64,000 bases of DNA from the NCBI GenBank assembly GCA_017633985.1, contig JAGBOF010000036.1:99936-163935 (forward strand), in the 5' to 3' direction. Of the stretch, positions 7,538-16,687 are shown one piece after another. The translations under genes were made by a program, and so were the position numbers. Position 1 is the stretch's first letter. Every line of letters begins with the position of its first letter. The DNA is from Bacteroidales bacterium (GTDB taxonomy: Bacteria; Bacteroidota; Bacteroidia; Bacteroidales; P3). The notes under the pieces were generated by a model. It was given only the letters and a program-made list of their open reading frames with translations, had not been told where the DNA came from and did not search any database.

Positions 7538-8491
7538 TTACAGTTTTTCCCTGATTTGTTTGATTAATTCAGCTATCTTTTTCTCGTATGGGAATATTTC
7601 GCTGCGTTTTTCATCAGGTATTATCACGTTTAACGACCGCGGATTAACGGAAAATTCCAACGTATTGTCTTTTATTTCCACCGCCTCGCCGTCCAGATTT
7701 ATCAAACCGTCTTCAAATCCCGTCACTTTGACACTCCGTGCCGAATAGGTATGCACATAAGGACTTTTGTCAAAGTTTCTGAAAAACATAAACTGAACAA
7801 CCATCGGTGCTAACGCCAAAGGGACTTTCTTTACCACGCTTACATCCAACAAACCGTCAGTTACCGAAGCTTTAGGTGCCACAACGGCATTGTAACCGAA
7901 CTGATTGGAATTGGCAAAGGATATAAACAGGGCTTCCGTCTCCGTTTCTTTGCCGTCTATTATCATTTTGTATTTTTTAGGTGCATAATTGACGTAATCC
8001 TGCAACACCAACTTCAAATAGGTCTGAAAACCGCGTGTGGTATTCCCCGTAAACTGTTTGGCAATCAACGCATCAAAACCAACACCTGCGATTGAAGCGT
8101 AATCATATCCGTTTACATTGACCGTATCCATTGTAATATGATTGCAATTATTGATAACCTCCACCGCTTTTTCTGCATTAAGCGGAATATGCAGACAACG
8201 GGCCAAACCGTTACCGCTGCCGGCAGGAATAATTCCCAATTTAACTTTAGATCCTATCAATCCGCGGACACAATCGTTAATACTGCCGTCACCGCCCACT
8301 GCGACAACCGTATCAAACCCCTTTTGAACGGAATCTTTGGCTATCGCGGTAGCATGATGCGCATATTCAGTGTAAGCAACCGCGCTGTCGAATTTATCTT
8401 TGTCCAAATAATTCTCCAAAGTCCGCTCAACAGTCTTTTGTTTTCCTATTCCCGACACGGGATTTATTATAAATAAAATCTTTTCTTTCAT
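7538..8491 (-). CDS. Diacylglycerol/lipid kinase family protein (YegS/BmrU-like)
   Basis: The protein has 317 residues with the DagK catalytic fold. The nucleotide-binding motif VVAVGGDGS lies near residue 60 and the second motif PAGSGNGLAR near residue 95; both are intact. Members phosphorylate lipids such as diacylglycerol at the inner membrane, and the exact substrate cannot be read from sequence. Sphingosine-like or other lipids are possible in Bacteroidota. The start is 8491; the 21-bp modular array 2 begins only a few bases upstream and so forms its 5' leader. Confidence 0.85.
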   Translation of the reverse strand: MKEKILFIINPVSGIGKQKTVERTLENYLDKDKFDSAVAYTEYAHHATAIAKDSVQKGFDTVVAVGGDGSINDCVRGLIGSKVKLGIIPAGSGNGLARCLHIPLNAEKAVEVINNCNHITMDTVNVNGYDYASIAGVGFDALIAKQFTGNTTRGFQTYLKLVLQDYVNYAPKKYKMIIDGKETETEALFISFANSNQFGYNAVVAPKASVTDGLLDVSVVKKVPLALAPMVVQFMFFRNFDKSPYVHTYSARSVKVTGFEDGLINLDGEAVEIKDNTLEFSVNPRSLNVIIPDEKRSEIFPYEKKIAELIKQIREKL

Positions 8492-8499
8492 ACTAAAAA

Positions 8500-8582
8500 A
8501 ATAATCAGCGATAAAAATTTTTTAAAACGGCGTTTCAGTAAATTTTTATCGCTGATTATTTTCTTAAAACGCCGTTTTATTT
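8500..8582. repeat. 21-bp modular array 2 (order B-A'-B'-A)
   Basis: Core centres are 8509 (AATCAGCGAT, B), 8530 (ACGGCGT, A'), 8551 (ATCGCTGATT, B') and 8572 (ACGCCGT, A), exactly 21 bp apart. B and B' with their flanks form a perfect 21-bp inverted repeat (8500-8520 with 8540-8560), and A' and A also pair. The two pairs interleave, so the stems are mutually exclusive or pseudoknotted. The array lies between two minus-strand genes. Confidence 0.88.
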
Positions 8583-8592
8583 CAACCTTATT

Positions 8593-10515
8593 TTATTCCT
8601 TTATAACCGTTTGATTTTTAATCAATCTGTTATTATATTGCTGAATGATGGCTTCGGTAAGTTTTTTGTGATAATCCGCAACGGATTTATTCTCTGAAGC
8701 AATATTGTTTTTCATATCAGGATCCGTCTTGGCATTGAACAACTGCAGCGCAAAACCATCCCTATATTTGCTGACATAATCGCCTAACAACAGAATATAT
8801 TCGCCGTTGGAGTAATAGATGTAGTAATGCGGGAAATCGGAGAACACACTCTTTCCGTAACCGAACACTTTGTCTCCCGTATGAAGCATATCGTTTAGTG
8901 TAGGATATATATCCGTCTGTTGAAGAAGTATATTAGGTCTGTATCCGTGCTTTAACATCGGGGAATAAATCATAATAGGTATACGGTAAAGCCCTAACTC
9001 CGTGCGGAATTCCTTTGTTTGTGTAAAAGCTGAATGATCCGCCGAGAAAACAAACACCGTGTTTTTGAACCAAGGCTGTTTGGATGCCGTTTTAAAGAAT
9101 TCCCTTATCGCATTATCGGTATAACCTACCGTTTCGTGATGAGGCAGCGTTCCTTTAGGGAATTTGCCTTTGTACTTATCGGGTATGGTATACGGATGGT
9201 GCGAAGATATGGTGAACAATGCCACTGCGAACGGCTCTTTCATCGTTGCTATCTGCTTAATGCTGTATTGCAGGAACGGCTCGTCGAATATTCCCCAATT
9301 ACCGTCGTAATCCTTGTCATTGTTGTATTCATTCTTTCCGTAATAATCGTCAAAGCCTACATGTTTTGCGAATCCGTCAAAATTCATTGTGCCGTTGTAT
9401 CCGCCGTGGAAGAATGCCGTGCTGTATCCGTGGCTTTTCAGCGTGGAGGCAATGCTTCCCAATGCATTTTCACTGTAAGAAGAAGTGATATAACTCGTTT
9501 CGTTCAAAAGAGGCATCGATGAAATTATGGAAGGAATGCCGTCTATACTCTTTTTTCCGTTACTCATACCTTCGAAAACGATGGAATGCTGAGCCAAAGA
9601 GTCCAAAAACGGTGCGTAAGACGGTCCCTGCCGGTTGTAAGTTGCAAGATATTCGCCTGCGAAACTCTCCAAAATGAATATAAACACATTTGTCTTACCC
9701 GTTTGCGGTACTTCGGTAAACAAAGTATCAGTCCAAACTTCCGTATTGGGGTTGTTTATCGGTGAAAAGATGCTTTCCAACTCTTTGTCATCAAAATAAT
9801 TCTTTGCTTGCACCGATGTCTTACCTATTGTGCGGTAAAGCGTATAAGGAGTGTTTAAAACAAGTGCGGTATTCTGCGTAGACGCATAATTGCTTGCCTG
9901 TATAACCGCCATAGGACGCTTTTGCAATCCGCCGCGTTGGAACACAACCAAAACGAAAGCCAAAACCAACATAAAAACAGTCTCTTTCAAACAAGTTTTT
10001 GCTGAAAATGCCGATTTTTCTTCTTTAAATCTTCTGCGGAAATAGCCGTCTGTTTTGAACAATACGATATTCAGTATTATAAATATGAGAACTATGTGCC
10101 AATAATCCCTTAAAAATTGAGGTATCAGCTCTGTAAAATCACCGCCTACGCCTAAATAATTAAATATATCGACAGTCATTCTTTTGAATGTGAACGGGAA
10201 ATAACCGCAATCGATTAAATTGACAAAAAGCATCAGTTCCGTTGCAGCGAAATACAGAACCGACGTTACGATATTATATATTTTATTTGCATGCAGCGGT
10301 ACGGGCAAAATGGAAAGGAATAAAAATGTTGCCAGATAGAAACTTAAGGAACTCAAAGTGAATCTTAAATTACCCAGGCATATATTCAAAAAATCCGTAA
10401 ACGAAGTTACGTTAAACAATGAGGCATTGAGCAGGTAGAAAACTATTTGCGTTATAAGCAAAAGGCATAATGCCGTAATGTATCTTGACAATGCAAGTTT
10501 ATAATGCGGTCTCAT
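8593..10515 (-). CDS. LTA synthase/alkaline-phosphatase superfamily membrane sulfatase-like protein
   Basis: The protein has 640 residues. About five hydrophobic segments occupy residues 10-210, followed by a periplasmic sulfatase-fold domain. Metal-site motifs are visible: ILESFAGEYL early in the domain, GKKSIDGIPSIISSMP at the expected nucleophile position (a Ser in place of the Thr of LtaS), HHPYTIP, and FVFSADHSAF near the C-terminus. In Gram-negatives this family includes phosphoglycerol or phosphoethanolamine transferases acting on envelope glycans or lipids, so lipoteichoic acid synthesis is not implied. It lies 12 bp after gldB on the same strand and is probably co-transcribed with it. 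Confidence 0.8.
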   Translation of the reverse strand: MRPHYKLALSRYITALCLLLITQIVFYLLNASLFNVTSFTDFLNICLGNLRFTLSSLSFYLATFLFLSILPVPLHANKIYNIVTSVLYFAATELMLFVNLIDCGYFPFTFKRMTVDIFNYLGVGGDFTELIPQFLRDYWHIVLIFIILNIVLFKTDGYFRRRFKEEKSAFSAKTCLKETVFMLVLAFVLVVFQRGGLQKRPMAVIQASNYASTQNTALVLNTPYTLYRTIGKTSVQAKNYFDDKELESIFSPINNPNTEVWTDTLFTEVPQTGKTNVFIFILESFAGEYLATYNRQGPSYAPFLDSLAQHSIVFEGMSNGKKSIDGIPSIISSMPLLNETSYITSSYSENALGSIASTLKSHGYSTAFFHGGYNGTMNFDGFAKHVGFDDYYGKNEYNNDKDYDGNWGIFDEPFLQYSIKQIATMKEPFAVALFTISSHHPYTIPDKYKGKFPKGTLPHHETVGYTDNAIREFFKTASKQPWFKNTVFVFSADHSAFTQTKEFRTELGLYRIPIMIYSPMLKHGYRPNILLQQTDIYPTLNDMLHTGDKVFGYGKSVFSDFPHYYIYYSNGEYILLLGDYVSKYRDGFALQLFNAKTDPDMKNNIASENKSVADYHKKLTEAIIQQYNNRLIKNQTVIKE

Positions 10516-10527
10516 ATCTTTGGTTTG

Positions 10528-11568
10528 TTATTTTTTAGGTTTGTATTCCGATTTATTCAGTATCATTTGGCTGTCCGTTATATGCATAAGGCTGTCAAAC
10601 GATATTTTTTCATTATCCATAAATTTCTTAACTATGTTGTATCCTATAAAATGCCCTACCCGTGAAGGGGAATCAGCCAAAGGCTTACTTGTCGGGCCTT
10701 CTGCCGTTAAGGACATGTATTTTGAGCGGTCTTTTTCGTAGAACAGACGGTTTTGTATTATATATCCCCAAATCACTTTCTCGTTATCAACGCACCATTG
10801 CATCTGCGGCTGGGTATATCTCAATATCTCGTGTTCCGCATAGTCGGGAAGAATCTTGCTTAATATGTAACTGTACTTTCCTTCATCGACAATACAGTCC
10901 AAAAGTGTGCAATCAGGATTCATCTGCACGTCGGCAATGTCCGAATAAGTGACATTTTTCAAATACATACGCATAAAATCAGGTGCAATGTACCTTTGGT
11001 TAAGTGTTTGCTGCATATAAGCGGGCATTTGATTGTAATAAGGATTTTTTTCTATCTGCGGATAGGAATAAATATCCAACGCAACCACCGCATAATCCCC
11101 GTTGGTGTAACATCTGTTCTCAAAACAATACGAAAACTCCGCCGGACCGAAAATCATAGAGAAAACACGCCGCGGCAATGTTGTCTGACTATGCTGTTTG
11201 TGCAAGGCGGTGAACGCCGAAGTCAAATCCTTTTCCAAAAACGCCAAATCAGGATAATTCCTCTGCACCGTATTTTGCGCATCAAGCAAATAATTGTCCG
11301 TAATAAACGCTTCAATCATCTGCAAATAGTTTTTATCGCTCAAATCCGATGCAAACATTTCGGGATACTTCGTTTGAAGGTTCTTTAGAAACGTTTCCGT
11401 ATCGGGTTGCGGGTTTTGGAACAACTCCCTGTCGAAACGGATGATTTGTACAGACTGCTTTTCGCCCGTTTTTTCATCAATAAATACGTTCTGTGACTTT
11501 TTGCCGCAACCCGCAATAAGAATCACGGCAATAATTACATATAATATTTTAACTGTCCTGCTTTTCAT
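10528..11568 (-). CDS. gldB: GldB-like gliding motility lipoprotein
   Basis: The protein has 346 residues with a lipoprotein signal peptide (lipobox LIAGC, Cys21). Family-typical segments are visible: IIRFDRELF near residue 43, FGPAEFSY, a YPQIEKNPYY region, LLDCIVDEGKYSY, WCVDNEKVIWGYI and SRVGHFIGYNIVKKFM near the C-terminus. GldB is required for gliding in Flavobacterium and is conserved in many Bacteroidota, including non-gliders with T9SS; its mechanism is unclear. Here it sits between rluD and the LTA-synthase-like gene. Its 224-bp upstream gap contains phased A/T tracts. Confidence 0.85.
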   Translation of the reverse strand: MKSRTVKILYVIIAVILIAGCGKKSQNVFIDEKTGEKQSVQIIRFDRELFQNPQPDTETFLKNLQTKYPEMFASDLSDKNYLQMIEAFITDNYLLDAQNTVQRNYPDLAFLEKDLTSAFTALHKQHSQTTLPRRVFSMIFGPAEFSYCFENRCYTNGDYAVVALDIYSYPQIEKNPYYNQMPAYMQQTLNQRYIAPDFMRMYLKNVTYSDIADVQMNPDCTLLDCIVDEGKYSYILSKILPDYAEHEILRYTQPQMQWCVDNEKVIWGYIIQNRLFYEKDRSKYMSLTAEGPTSKPLADSPSRVGHFIGYNIVKKFMDNEKISFDSLMHITDSQMILNKSEYKPKK

Positions 11569-11677
11569 ATCAAAAATATATCTTATAAACTCCGCCTTTT
11601 GCTTTAAAATTCCCGCCCTTTGGCTTCCTGCCGCCGCCTTTTGGCTCCTTGTTGCCGCCCCTTGCCGTTTTAATCTG

Positions 11678-11737
11678 AAAAAAACTATTTTTTTACCCTA
11701 AAAAAACTGTTTTTTTGACTCAAAAAAACCCTTTTTT
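11678..11737. repeat. Three 22-bp tandem units of A7-CTN-T7 (phased A/T tracts)
   Basis: Runs of seven A begin at 11678, 11700 and 11722. Each is followed by three bases and six or seven T, so A and T tracts alternate every 10-12 bp for 60 bp. Phasing near the helical repeat predicts strong intrinsic curvature. Each unit could also fold as a weak A-T hairpin. Just beside it (11741-11760) is a lone AAAACGCC module-like sequence, and upstream of gldB (11590-11665) are GC-richer repeats of the form GCCGCC-TTTTGGCT. Confidence 0.8.
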
Positions 11738-11792
11738 CCGAAATAAAACGCCACGGGGCAAAAATCACATGCCGCAGGGCTGAATTTTTATG

Positions 11793-12881
11793 TTACAAGG
11801 CATCATTATTTTCCGCTCTGTCTTTGTTATCAATATATCTTCTCCATTTTTCCAACACATTCTGCATATCCGAAGGCAATTCGGAAGTAAAAAACATATC
11901 TTTGCCAGTAGCGGGATGCTTAAAACCAAGCGTCGTGGCATGCAATGCCTGCCGCGGAAGCATGTCAAAACAATTTAAAATAAACTGTTTGTACTTTGAA
12001 AAGGTAGTTCCTTTGAGTATTTGGTCGCCTCCGTAAGTTTCATCGTTAAACAACGGATGTCCTATGTGTTTCATATGCACGCGTATCTGATGCGTGCGTC
12101 CTGTCTCAAGTTTGCAACGGATCAATGTCGTATATCCGAACCGTTCGATAACCTGCCAATGGGTTACGGCGTTTTTTCCTTTGTCTTCGCTGCACACAGC
12201 CATACGTTTTCTGTCTTTCTCATCGCGCGCAACATTGGCATCAACCGTTCCTTCATCCTCCTGAAAATCTCCCCATACCAATGCGGTGTAAGTTCTCTCT
12301 ATGGTGTGGTAATAAAACTGCTCTGCTAATTTGGTTTGTGCCTCTTCCGTTTTGGCAATAACCAACAAACCCGTAGTATTCTTGTCTATTCTGTGAACCA
12401 AAAGCGGTTTGGTTTTAACGGCATCATAACATATTTCACCGTTTTGCAATGACAGCGGATTAAGATAATAAGTCAATGCATTAACCAACGTTCCGTCATA
12501 ATTGCCATATGCAGGGTGGACAACCATTTGCGAAGGTTTGTTGACAATCAGCAAATATTCGTCCTCATATACGATATCCAACGGAATGTTTTGCGGTATT
12601 ATCTCAACATCACGCGGTGCCGTCGGCAAAAATATCTGTATTACATCCAGAGGTTTGACTTTATAATTGGATTTTACTTCCTTTCCGTTTACTTTTATAT
12701 AGTTTCCGTCGGCTGCCTGCTGGATCTTGTTGCGTGATGCGTTTTCTATGCGCACCATAAGGTACTTATCAATCCTTAAAGGCGACTGTCCTTTATCCAC
12801 AACGTATCTGTAATTTTCGTAAAGTACGTTTCCGCCCTGCAATTCCTCCGCTTCGTTGATTAAATCCAAACTTCCGTCCAT
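11793..12881 (-). CDS. rluD: RluD-type 23S rRNA pseudouridine synthase
   Basis: The protein has 362 residues. An N-terminal S4 RNA-binding domain (about residues 30-95, RIDKYL...KVNGKEVKSNYKV) precedes the pseudouridine synthase domain. The catalytic motif HRIDKNTTG carries Asp166, and the TGRTHQIRVH motif is intact. The family isomerises uridines in helix 69 of 23S rRNA. It begins immediately after the stop codon of the upstream T9SS protein gene (TAG then ATG), so the two are translationally coupled. The order PASTA protein, T9SS protein, rluD recurs in Bacteroidota from general knowledge. Confidence 0.93.
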   Translation of the reverse strand: MDGSLDLINEAEELQGGNVLYENYRYVVDKGQSPLRIDKYLMVRIENASRNKIQQAADGNYIKVNGKEVKSNYKVKPLDVIQIFLPTAPRDVEIIPQNIPLDIVYEDEYLLIVNKPSQMVVHPAYGNYDGTLVNALTYYLNPLSLQNGEICYDAVKTKPLLVHRIDKNTTGLLVIAKTEEAQTKLAEQFYYHTIERTYTALVWGDFQEDEGTVDANVARDEKDRKRMAVCSEDKGKNAVTHWQVIERFGYTTLIRCKLETGRTHQIRVHMKHIGHPLFNDETYGGDQILKGTTFSKYKQFILNCFDMLPRQALHATTLGFKHPATGKDMFFTSELPSDMQNVLEKWRRYIDNKDRAENNDAL

Positions 12882-14813
12882 CTATCTCGCTATTATAAGT
12901 TTTTCAGTCTTATTATTAACTCTCAAAAAGTATATTCCCGTTTGCAATGATGACACATTAATCATTTTAGACTTTGTCCTGATAAGCTCCCTTCCGCTTT
13001 GGTCAAACAATCTTACCTCAACATTGCCGTAATAATCTATATAAACGTAATCATTTGCAGGGTTAGGATAAATCTTTATCTCTCCGCCGCCGCTGACAGT
13101 ATCATCAATTCCCACGGATAAATAACCGAAATAAGGACGTATCATCGGGGCACCTTTTAAGAATATTTCGCTCCACTGGTTACTCCTTTTCTCGTACATA
13201 AATCCCACTGCATCGTTGTTTTGATCGAATCCGATATTCATATATGCAGATTTAACGGGCTTAAGCGTTACAAAAAATTCTCCCTGCGGCAATACCAACG
13301 GTTCATCCAGATAATAACGGTGATATTTATTCAATCCGTCATATTCGGGAGTCAACCTCTCGGACTGATAAAGCGGTTCATTAGGCACATAAACCGTATC
13401 GTTTATTTCGTTTCCGTCATTGTCTTTGTAGGAAGAAATTTCCTGAACGGCATCATATATATTAAGGTAAAAAGGTTGCAGATTGCTTTGCTGATACGAA
13501 CAATTAAAATAAATATCCACAGCATAAAGCGTATCAGTTGCCAAAAGAGGATATCTGACTGCCAATTCCGAAGCCTTGGAAGGCTCAATACCTATTCCGC
13601 TTTCGGCACTGCCGTCGTCATACGATATATAATTTTCGAATTTCTGTACAAAACGTACGGTATCATTGCTTTGAATATTGTCCTGTCCCACTCCCTCTTT
13701 CACAATGTGGGTAACAATGTATTCGGAGAATTGATTCTGCGGCGGATTGTATGCAAAATCCAAATGATGCGACACATGATTTGCCGCAGACTGAAACTCA
13801 TGCGTAGAAGGATAGGAAACAATGTTTTCAAATCCGCCCGAGTAGGTATAAACAACACTGCCGTCAGGTTGAGTCACATTAAAAGAATAATTAGAGTTAA
13901 GCGTGGAAGAATATAAATTGACAATAGTGTTGTAAACTGTATCTTTCATATAATTTTTCGTAAAATGTTTGGCGGGAATTGAAGTAAAATTCTTTAAAAG
14001 TGAAGCCGCAGGATTGACAAACGCTATATCACGGGTTGTAGGCGTATTGTAACGGCGGTTTATATCCATATAAACATAATCTATATTCCATTGTCCCTTG
14101 TTTGATATGTACGAATAAGACGGATTGTTATCCAAAGATCCGTAATTTATAAAACGGAAACGGAAATCCCTGTTAAAATAAGCGGTATCCGTTATAGGAA
14201 TCATCACTTGTAAGAAATAAACCGAATCATTCTTATATATACTGTCCAAAGGAGAACCTTTACGGCTCCAAACCGTCTGCCAAACATCCTGATTTGACTT
14301 ATAAAACTGCAGAACTATTGAATCCTTTGAAGAAGGTGCCGAGCCTATGCGTTCCCATAGGTTACCCATTGAACCGCCCGGTTGAATGAAAAACGAAAGC
14401 CATATACTGTCGCTTACCGCCAACCTTTTGGTTACAGGTTCCGATATACTGTCCATACGAATACTGACCGTAGTCAAGGTATCCGCTGCAAAACCGTAAA
14501 CATTAGCATGGGAATAAATCATGCCGTCGGCATCCAAAATATCCAAAGTAACGACTCCCGTTGTCGGAGGCAAATATGCGTACCCCGTATTCACCAACGC
14601 TCCCGCATTTTGCCACAAAGACGGTTTAGGATTGCCTGTATAGGACGAGAAATCATCAACAAAGGGCAACATAACGCTGTTTTGTCCCTCTATAATGCCG
14701 ACAGAACAAAGAATTACAACCGTAAAACAAATACGTTTTATCACCGTAGAGCGGTATCTTGGTATTGCAACAAATAATTTTAACATACTAACGCTTTTCA
14801 TCTTCTTACTCAC
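12882..14813 (-). CDS. Secreted protein with T9SS type A sorting domain, function unknown
   Basis: The protein has 643 residues. It has a somewhat long N-terminus, then a hydrophobic signal segment (ICFTVVILCSVGIIEGQ), suggesting an internal start near residue 20-30 may also work. No enzymatic domain is recognised in the body, which is rich in Asp, Ser and Tyr. The last ~70 residues are a T9SS type A domain (IKIYPNPANDYVYI, LQTGIYFLRV, ending KLIIAR), so export across the outer membrane is expected. Its start overlaps the end of the PASTA gene by 8 bp, and its stop abuts rluD, consistent with one operon from the YugP gene onward. Confidence 0.82.
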   Translation of the reverse strand: MSKKMKSVSMLKLFVAIPRYRSTVIKRICFTVVILCSVGIIEGQNSVMLPFVDDFSSYTGNPKPSLWQNAGALVNTGYAYLPPTTGVVTLDILDADGMIYSHANVYGFAADTLTTVSIRMDSISEPVTKRLAVSDSIWLSFFIQPGGSMGNLWERIGSAPSSKDSIVLQFYKSNQDVWQTVWSRKGSPLDSIYKNDSVYFLQVMIPITDTAYFNRDFRFRFINYGSLDNNPSYSYISNKGQWNIDYVYMDINRRYNTPTTRDIAFVNPAASLLKNFTSIPAKHFTKNYMKDTVYNTIVNLYSSTLNSNYSFNVTQPDGSVVYTYSGGFENIVSYPSTHEFQSAANHVSHHLDFAYNPPQNQFSEYIVTHIVKEGVGQDNIQSNDTVRFVQKFENYISYDDGSAESGIGIEPSKASELAVRYPLLATDTLYAVDIYFNCSYQQSNLQPFYLNIYDAVQEISSYKDNDGNEINDTVYVPNEPLYQSERLTPEYDGLNKYHRYYLDEPLVLPQGEFFVTLKPVKSAYMNIGFDQNNDAVGFMYEKRSNQWSEIFLKGAPMIRPYFGYLSVGIDDTVSGGGEIKIYPNPANDYVYIDYYGNVEVRLFDQSGRELIRTKSKMINVSSLQTGIYFLRVNNKTEKLIIAR

Positions 14814-15666
14814 TTTCTACATCGGTTTGAACGGCTGCAGTATCACTATCTTCTATTTGTTGTTCAATCAATCTCTCTTGCTGAAAATCCTCTATCTGGC
14901 GTTTATATGCTCTTTCGGAATCATTCATAAACGTAAGATTTACCGCAGAACCTATCATAATCTTACGGGAAGTAGGACTGTAACTTATAACACGCGTATG
15001 CTTGGGTTCATTAGCTCCTTGGTAAACTTTTCTTCCTATATTCAAACCCGCTTTCCACAAAAGAACTTCGGCTTCGGCTTCGGTCTTGGAAAGAATATCA
15101 GGCATGGTAACTTCCTCTGTGGTAGATCTGACTTCAACTACCAAATCAACCGCTTCACCCGTTATAATATCGCTGCCGACATTGATAGGCTTGCCTTTGT
15201 AACGTTGTTCGGCAACTATATTGTCTATCTCTCCCGTACGGTACATTATAGTGCCGACCCTTAAACCCGCATCAACCAAAGTTTGTACCGCAGATTTTAT
15301 TCCTTTATCCTTACATAACGGCATGCGTATCATCTCTCCCGAATAGGATGCAATGGTTATGTAAATTTTTCTGCCGCTTTTAACCAAAGAACCCTCACTC
15401 GGATCCTGCGTAAGCACCGTTCCCGACAATACCCCTTCTTTAAAAACCGAATCAAGTATCATTATTTCGAAATGTTTGAGTTCTTCGCTCGATTCTATAT
15501 CCTTTATGTTCAATCCCGTTATATTAGGCACTTCATATTCCTGCCCGTGCCGCGTGTAAATCTTCAATATCCACGACACAATGAACATCAACACCAAAAA
15601 CGATGCTGCAATAAGCAATAAATGTTTGAAAAATACCTTACTTTTGAGAAATTCTTTCAATGCCAT
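14806..15666 (-). CDS. Membrane-anchored PASTA-domain protein
   Basis: The protein has 286 residues. The start at 15666 is used because it gives a cytoplasmic KEFLKSK segment followed by one transmembrane helix (about residues 15-36); a longer open frame upstream overlaps the YugP gene. Three PASTA domains follow: about residues 45-110 (VPNITGLNIKDIE), 112-185 (MPLCKDKGI) and 187-250 (MPDILSKTEAEAE). The C-terminal tail is glutamine- and glutamate-rich. PASTA domains bind peptidoglycan stem peptides or mediate assembly; no kinase domain is present, as is usual for this Bacteroidota family. It starts 2 bp after the YugP stop. Confidence 0.85.
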   Translation of the reverse strand: MALKEFLKSKVFFKHLLLIAASFLVLMFIVSWILKIYTRHGQEYEVPNITGLNIKDIESSEELKHFEIMILDSVFKEGVLSGTVLTQDPSEGSLVKSGRKIYITIASYSGEMIRMPLCKDKGIKSAVQTLVDAGLRVGTIMYRTGEIDNIVAEQRYKGKPINVGSDIITGEAVDLVVEVRSTTEEVTMPDILSKTEAEAEVLLWKAGLNIGRKVYQGANEPKHTRVISYSPTSRKIMIGSAVNLTFMNDSERAYKRQIEDFQQERLIEQQIEDSDTAAVQTDVESE

Positions 15667-15668
15667 TG

Positions 15669-16370
15669 TTAATCCCTGCGTCCTCCCATGTAAATTACTG
15701 CATAATAAAGCAATGTTGCCAAAGAACTTAAAGCCGCAACGACGTATGTATACGCTGCCAAACGCAATGCACGCTGTGCTTTGGGATGTGTGGCAGGCGA
15801 AGTGATGTTGCTTTTGTTCAACCACGCCAACGCCCTTTGCGAAGCGTTTATCTCAACGGGCAAAGTAACAAAAGAAAACAGCGTTGTCAATCCGAACAAT
15901 ATAAGTCCCGCCAACATAAGTCCGGGAAATACCTTCAACAAAAGCATACCTCCCATCAGTATCCACGGAACGAATTTAGAGGAAAACGAAACAACGGGAA
16001 CCAATGCCGAACGCATCTGCAACGGTGCGTATGCCAAAGCATGCTGAACGGCATGTCCGCATTCATGGGCAGCAACTGCAGCCGATGCAACGGAATTGCC
16101 GTAATAGACCTCTTTGCTTAAATTAAGTGTCTTGTTGGTAGGATTGTAGTTATCCGTCAATTGCCCCGGTATACAAACAACCTGAACATCGTAAATATCA
16201 TTGTCGTGCAACATCTTCTGTGCAACGTCCTTTCCTGTCAAATATCCCTCGCTCGGTATGGAAGAATAATCCTTAAAAGCCTTTTGTAAAGCGTTCTGTA
16301 TTATCCACGAAACTACCGCAACGCCTATAAATATAATCCAATACAATCCGTTTATTCCTAAAAAAGTCAT
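15669..16370 (-). CDS. YugP-family membrane zinc metallopeptidase
   Basis: The protein has 233 residues and matches the Zn_peptidase_2 (YugP) family. The N-terminal helix (LYWIIFIGVAVVSWII) anchors it. The zinc-binding motif HECGHAVQHA is near residue 105, and two or three further transmembrane segments follow (about 125-170 and 205-228). The family is widespread and poorly characterised; its protease role is inferred from the HExxH-like motif. It is first in the apparent YugP-PASTA-T9SS-rluD operon and has a promoter at 16411-16440. Confidence 0.85.
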   Translation of the reverse strand: MTFLGINGLYWIIFIGVAVVSWIIQNALQKAFKDYSSIPSEGYLTGKDVAQKMLHDNDIYDVQVVCIPGQLTDNYNPTNKTLNLSKEVYYGNSVASAAVAAHECGHAVQHALAYAPLQMRSALVPVVSFSSKFVPWILMGGMLLLKVFPGLMLAGLILFGLTTLFSFVTLPVEINASQRALAWLNKSNITSPATHPKAQRALRLAAYTYVVAALSSLATLLYYAVIYMGGRRD

Positions 16371-16410
16371 AATATTATATCCTTTCTTTTTATTGCGTAA
16401 TATTAAAACG

Positions 16411-16440
16411 CAAATTTACGAAAAAAATTTTGAATGGCAA
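16411..16440 (-). promoter_or_regulatory. Promoter of the YugP-PASTA-T9SS-rluD operon
   Basis: On the minus strand TAAATTTG (16418 to 16411) is preceded, after 19 bp, by TTG (16440-16438). The -33 element is only a partial match. Confidence 0.55.
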
Positions 16441-16487
16441 TATTTATACGACCTAAGTGCATATCTTTGGGGTATTTTAAACAACCG

Positions 16488-16590
16488 TTATGCCGTTATG
16501 CGGAAATAACACGGCGTTTTAAAAAATTAAAACGCCGTTTCAGTAAAATAATCACGCAGATTAATTTCTTAAAACGGCGTCTTTTTTATT
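16488..16590. repeat. 21-bp modular array 3 (order (A)-A'-A-D-A')
   Basis: Centres are 16493 (ATGCCGT, degenerate A), 16514 (ACGGCGT), 16535 (ACGCCGT), 16556 (AATCACGCAGATT, D) and 16577 (ACGGCGT), all 21 bp apart. The right edge is CTTTTTTATTT. The array lies in the 317-bp gap between YugP and folE, downstream of folE and upstream of the YugP promoter. The rest of the gap holds no recognisable gene. Confidence 0.88.
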
Positions 16591-16687
16591 TAATTATGGT
16601 TCAATGTCTTACAAACGGCTATTTCAATGCTTTTTTCAGGCTGTATTTTCAAGTAAAATTTCCTTTCAATCCGAAGAAATTCTGCTT

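Noticed and set aside
8593..10515. True lipoteichoic acid synthase
   Set aside because: The organism is Gram-negative by all other evidence, so only the enzyme superfamily was assigned and no LTA role.
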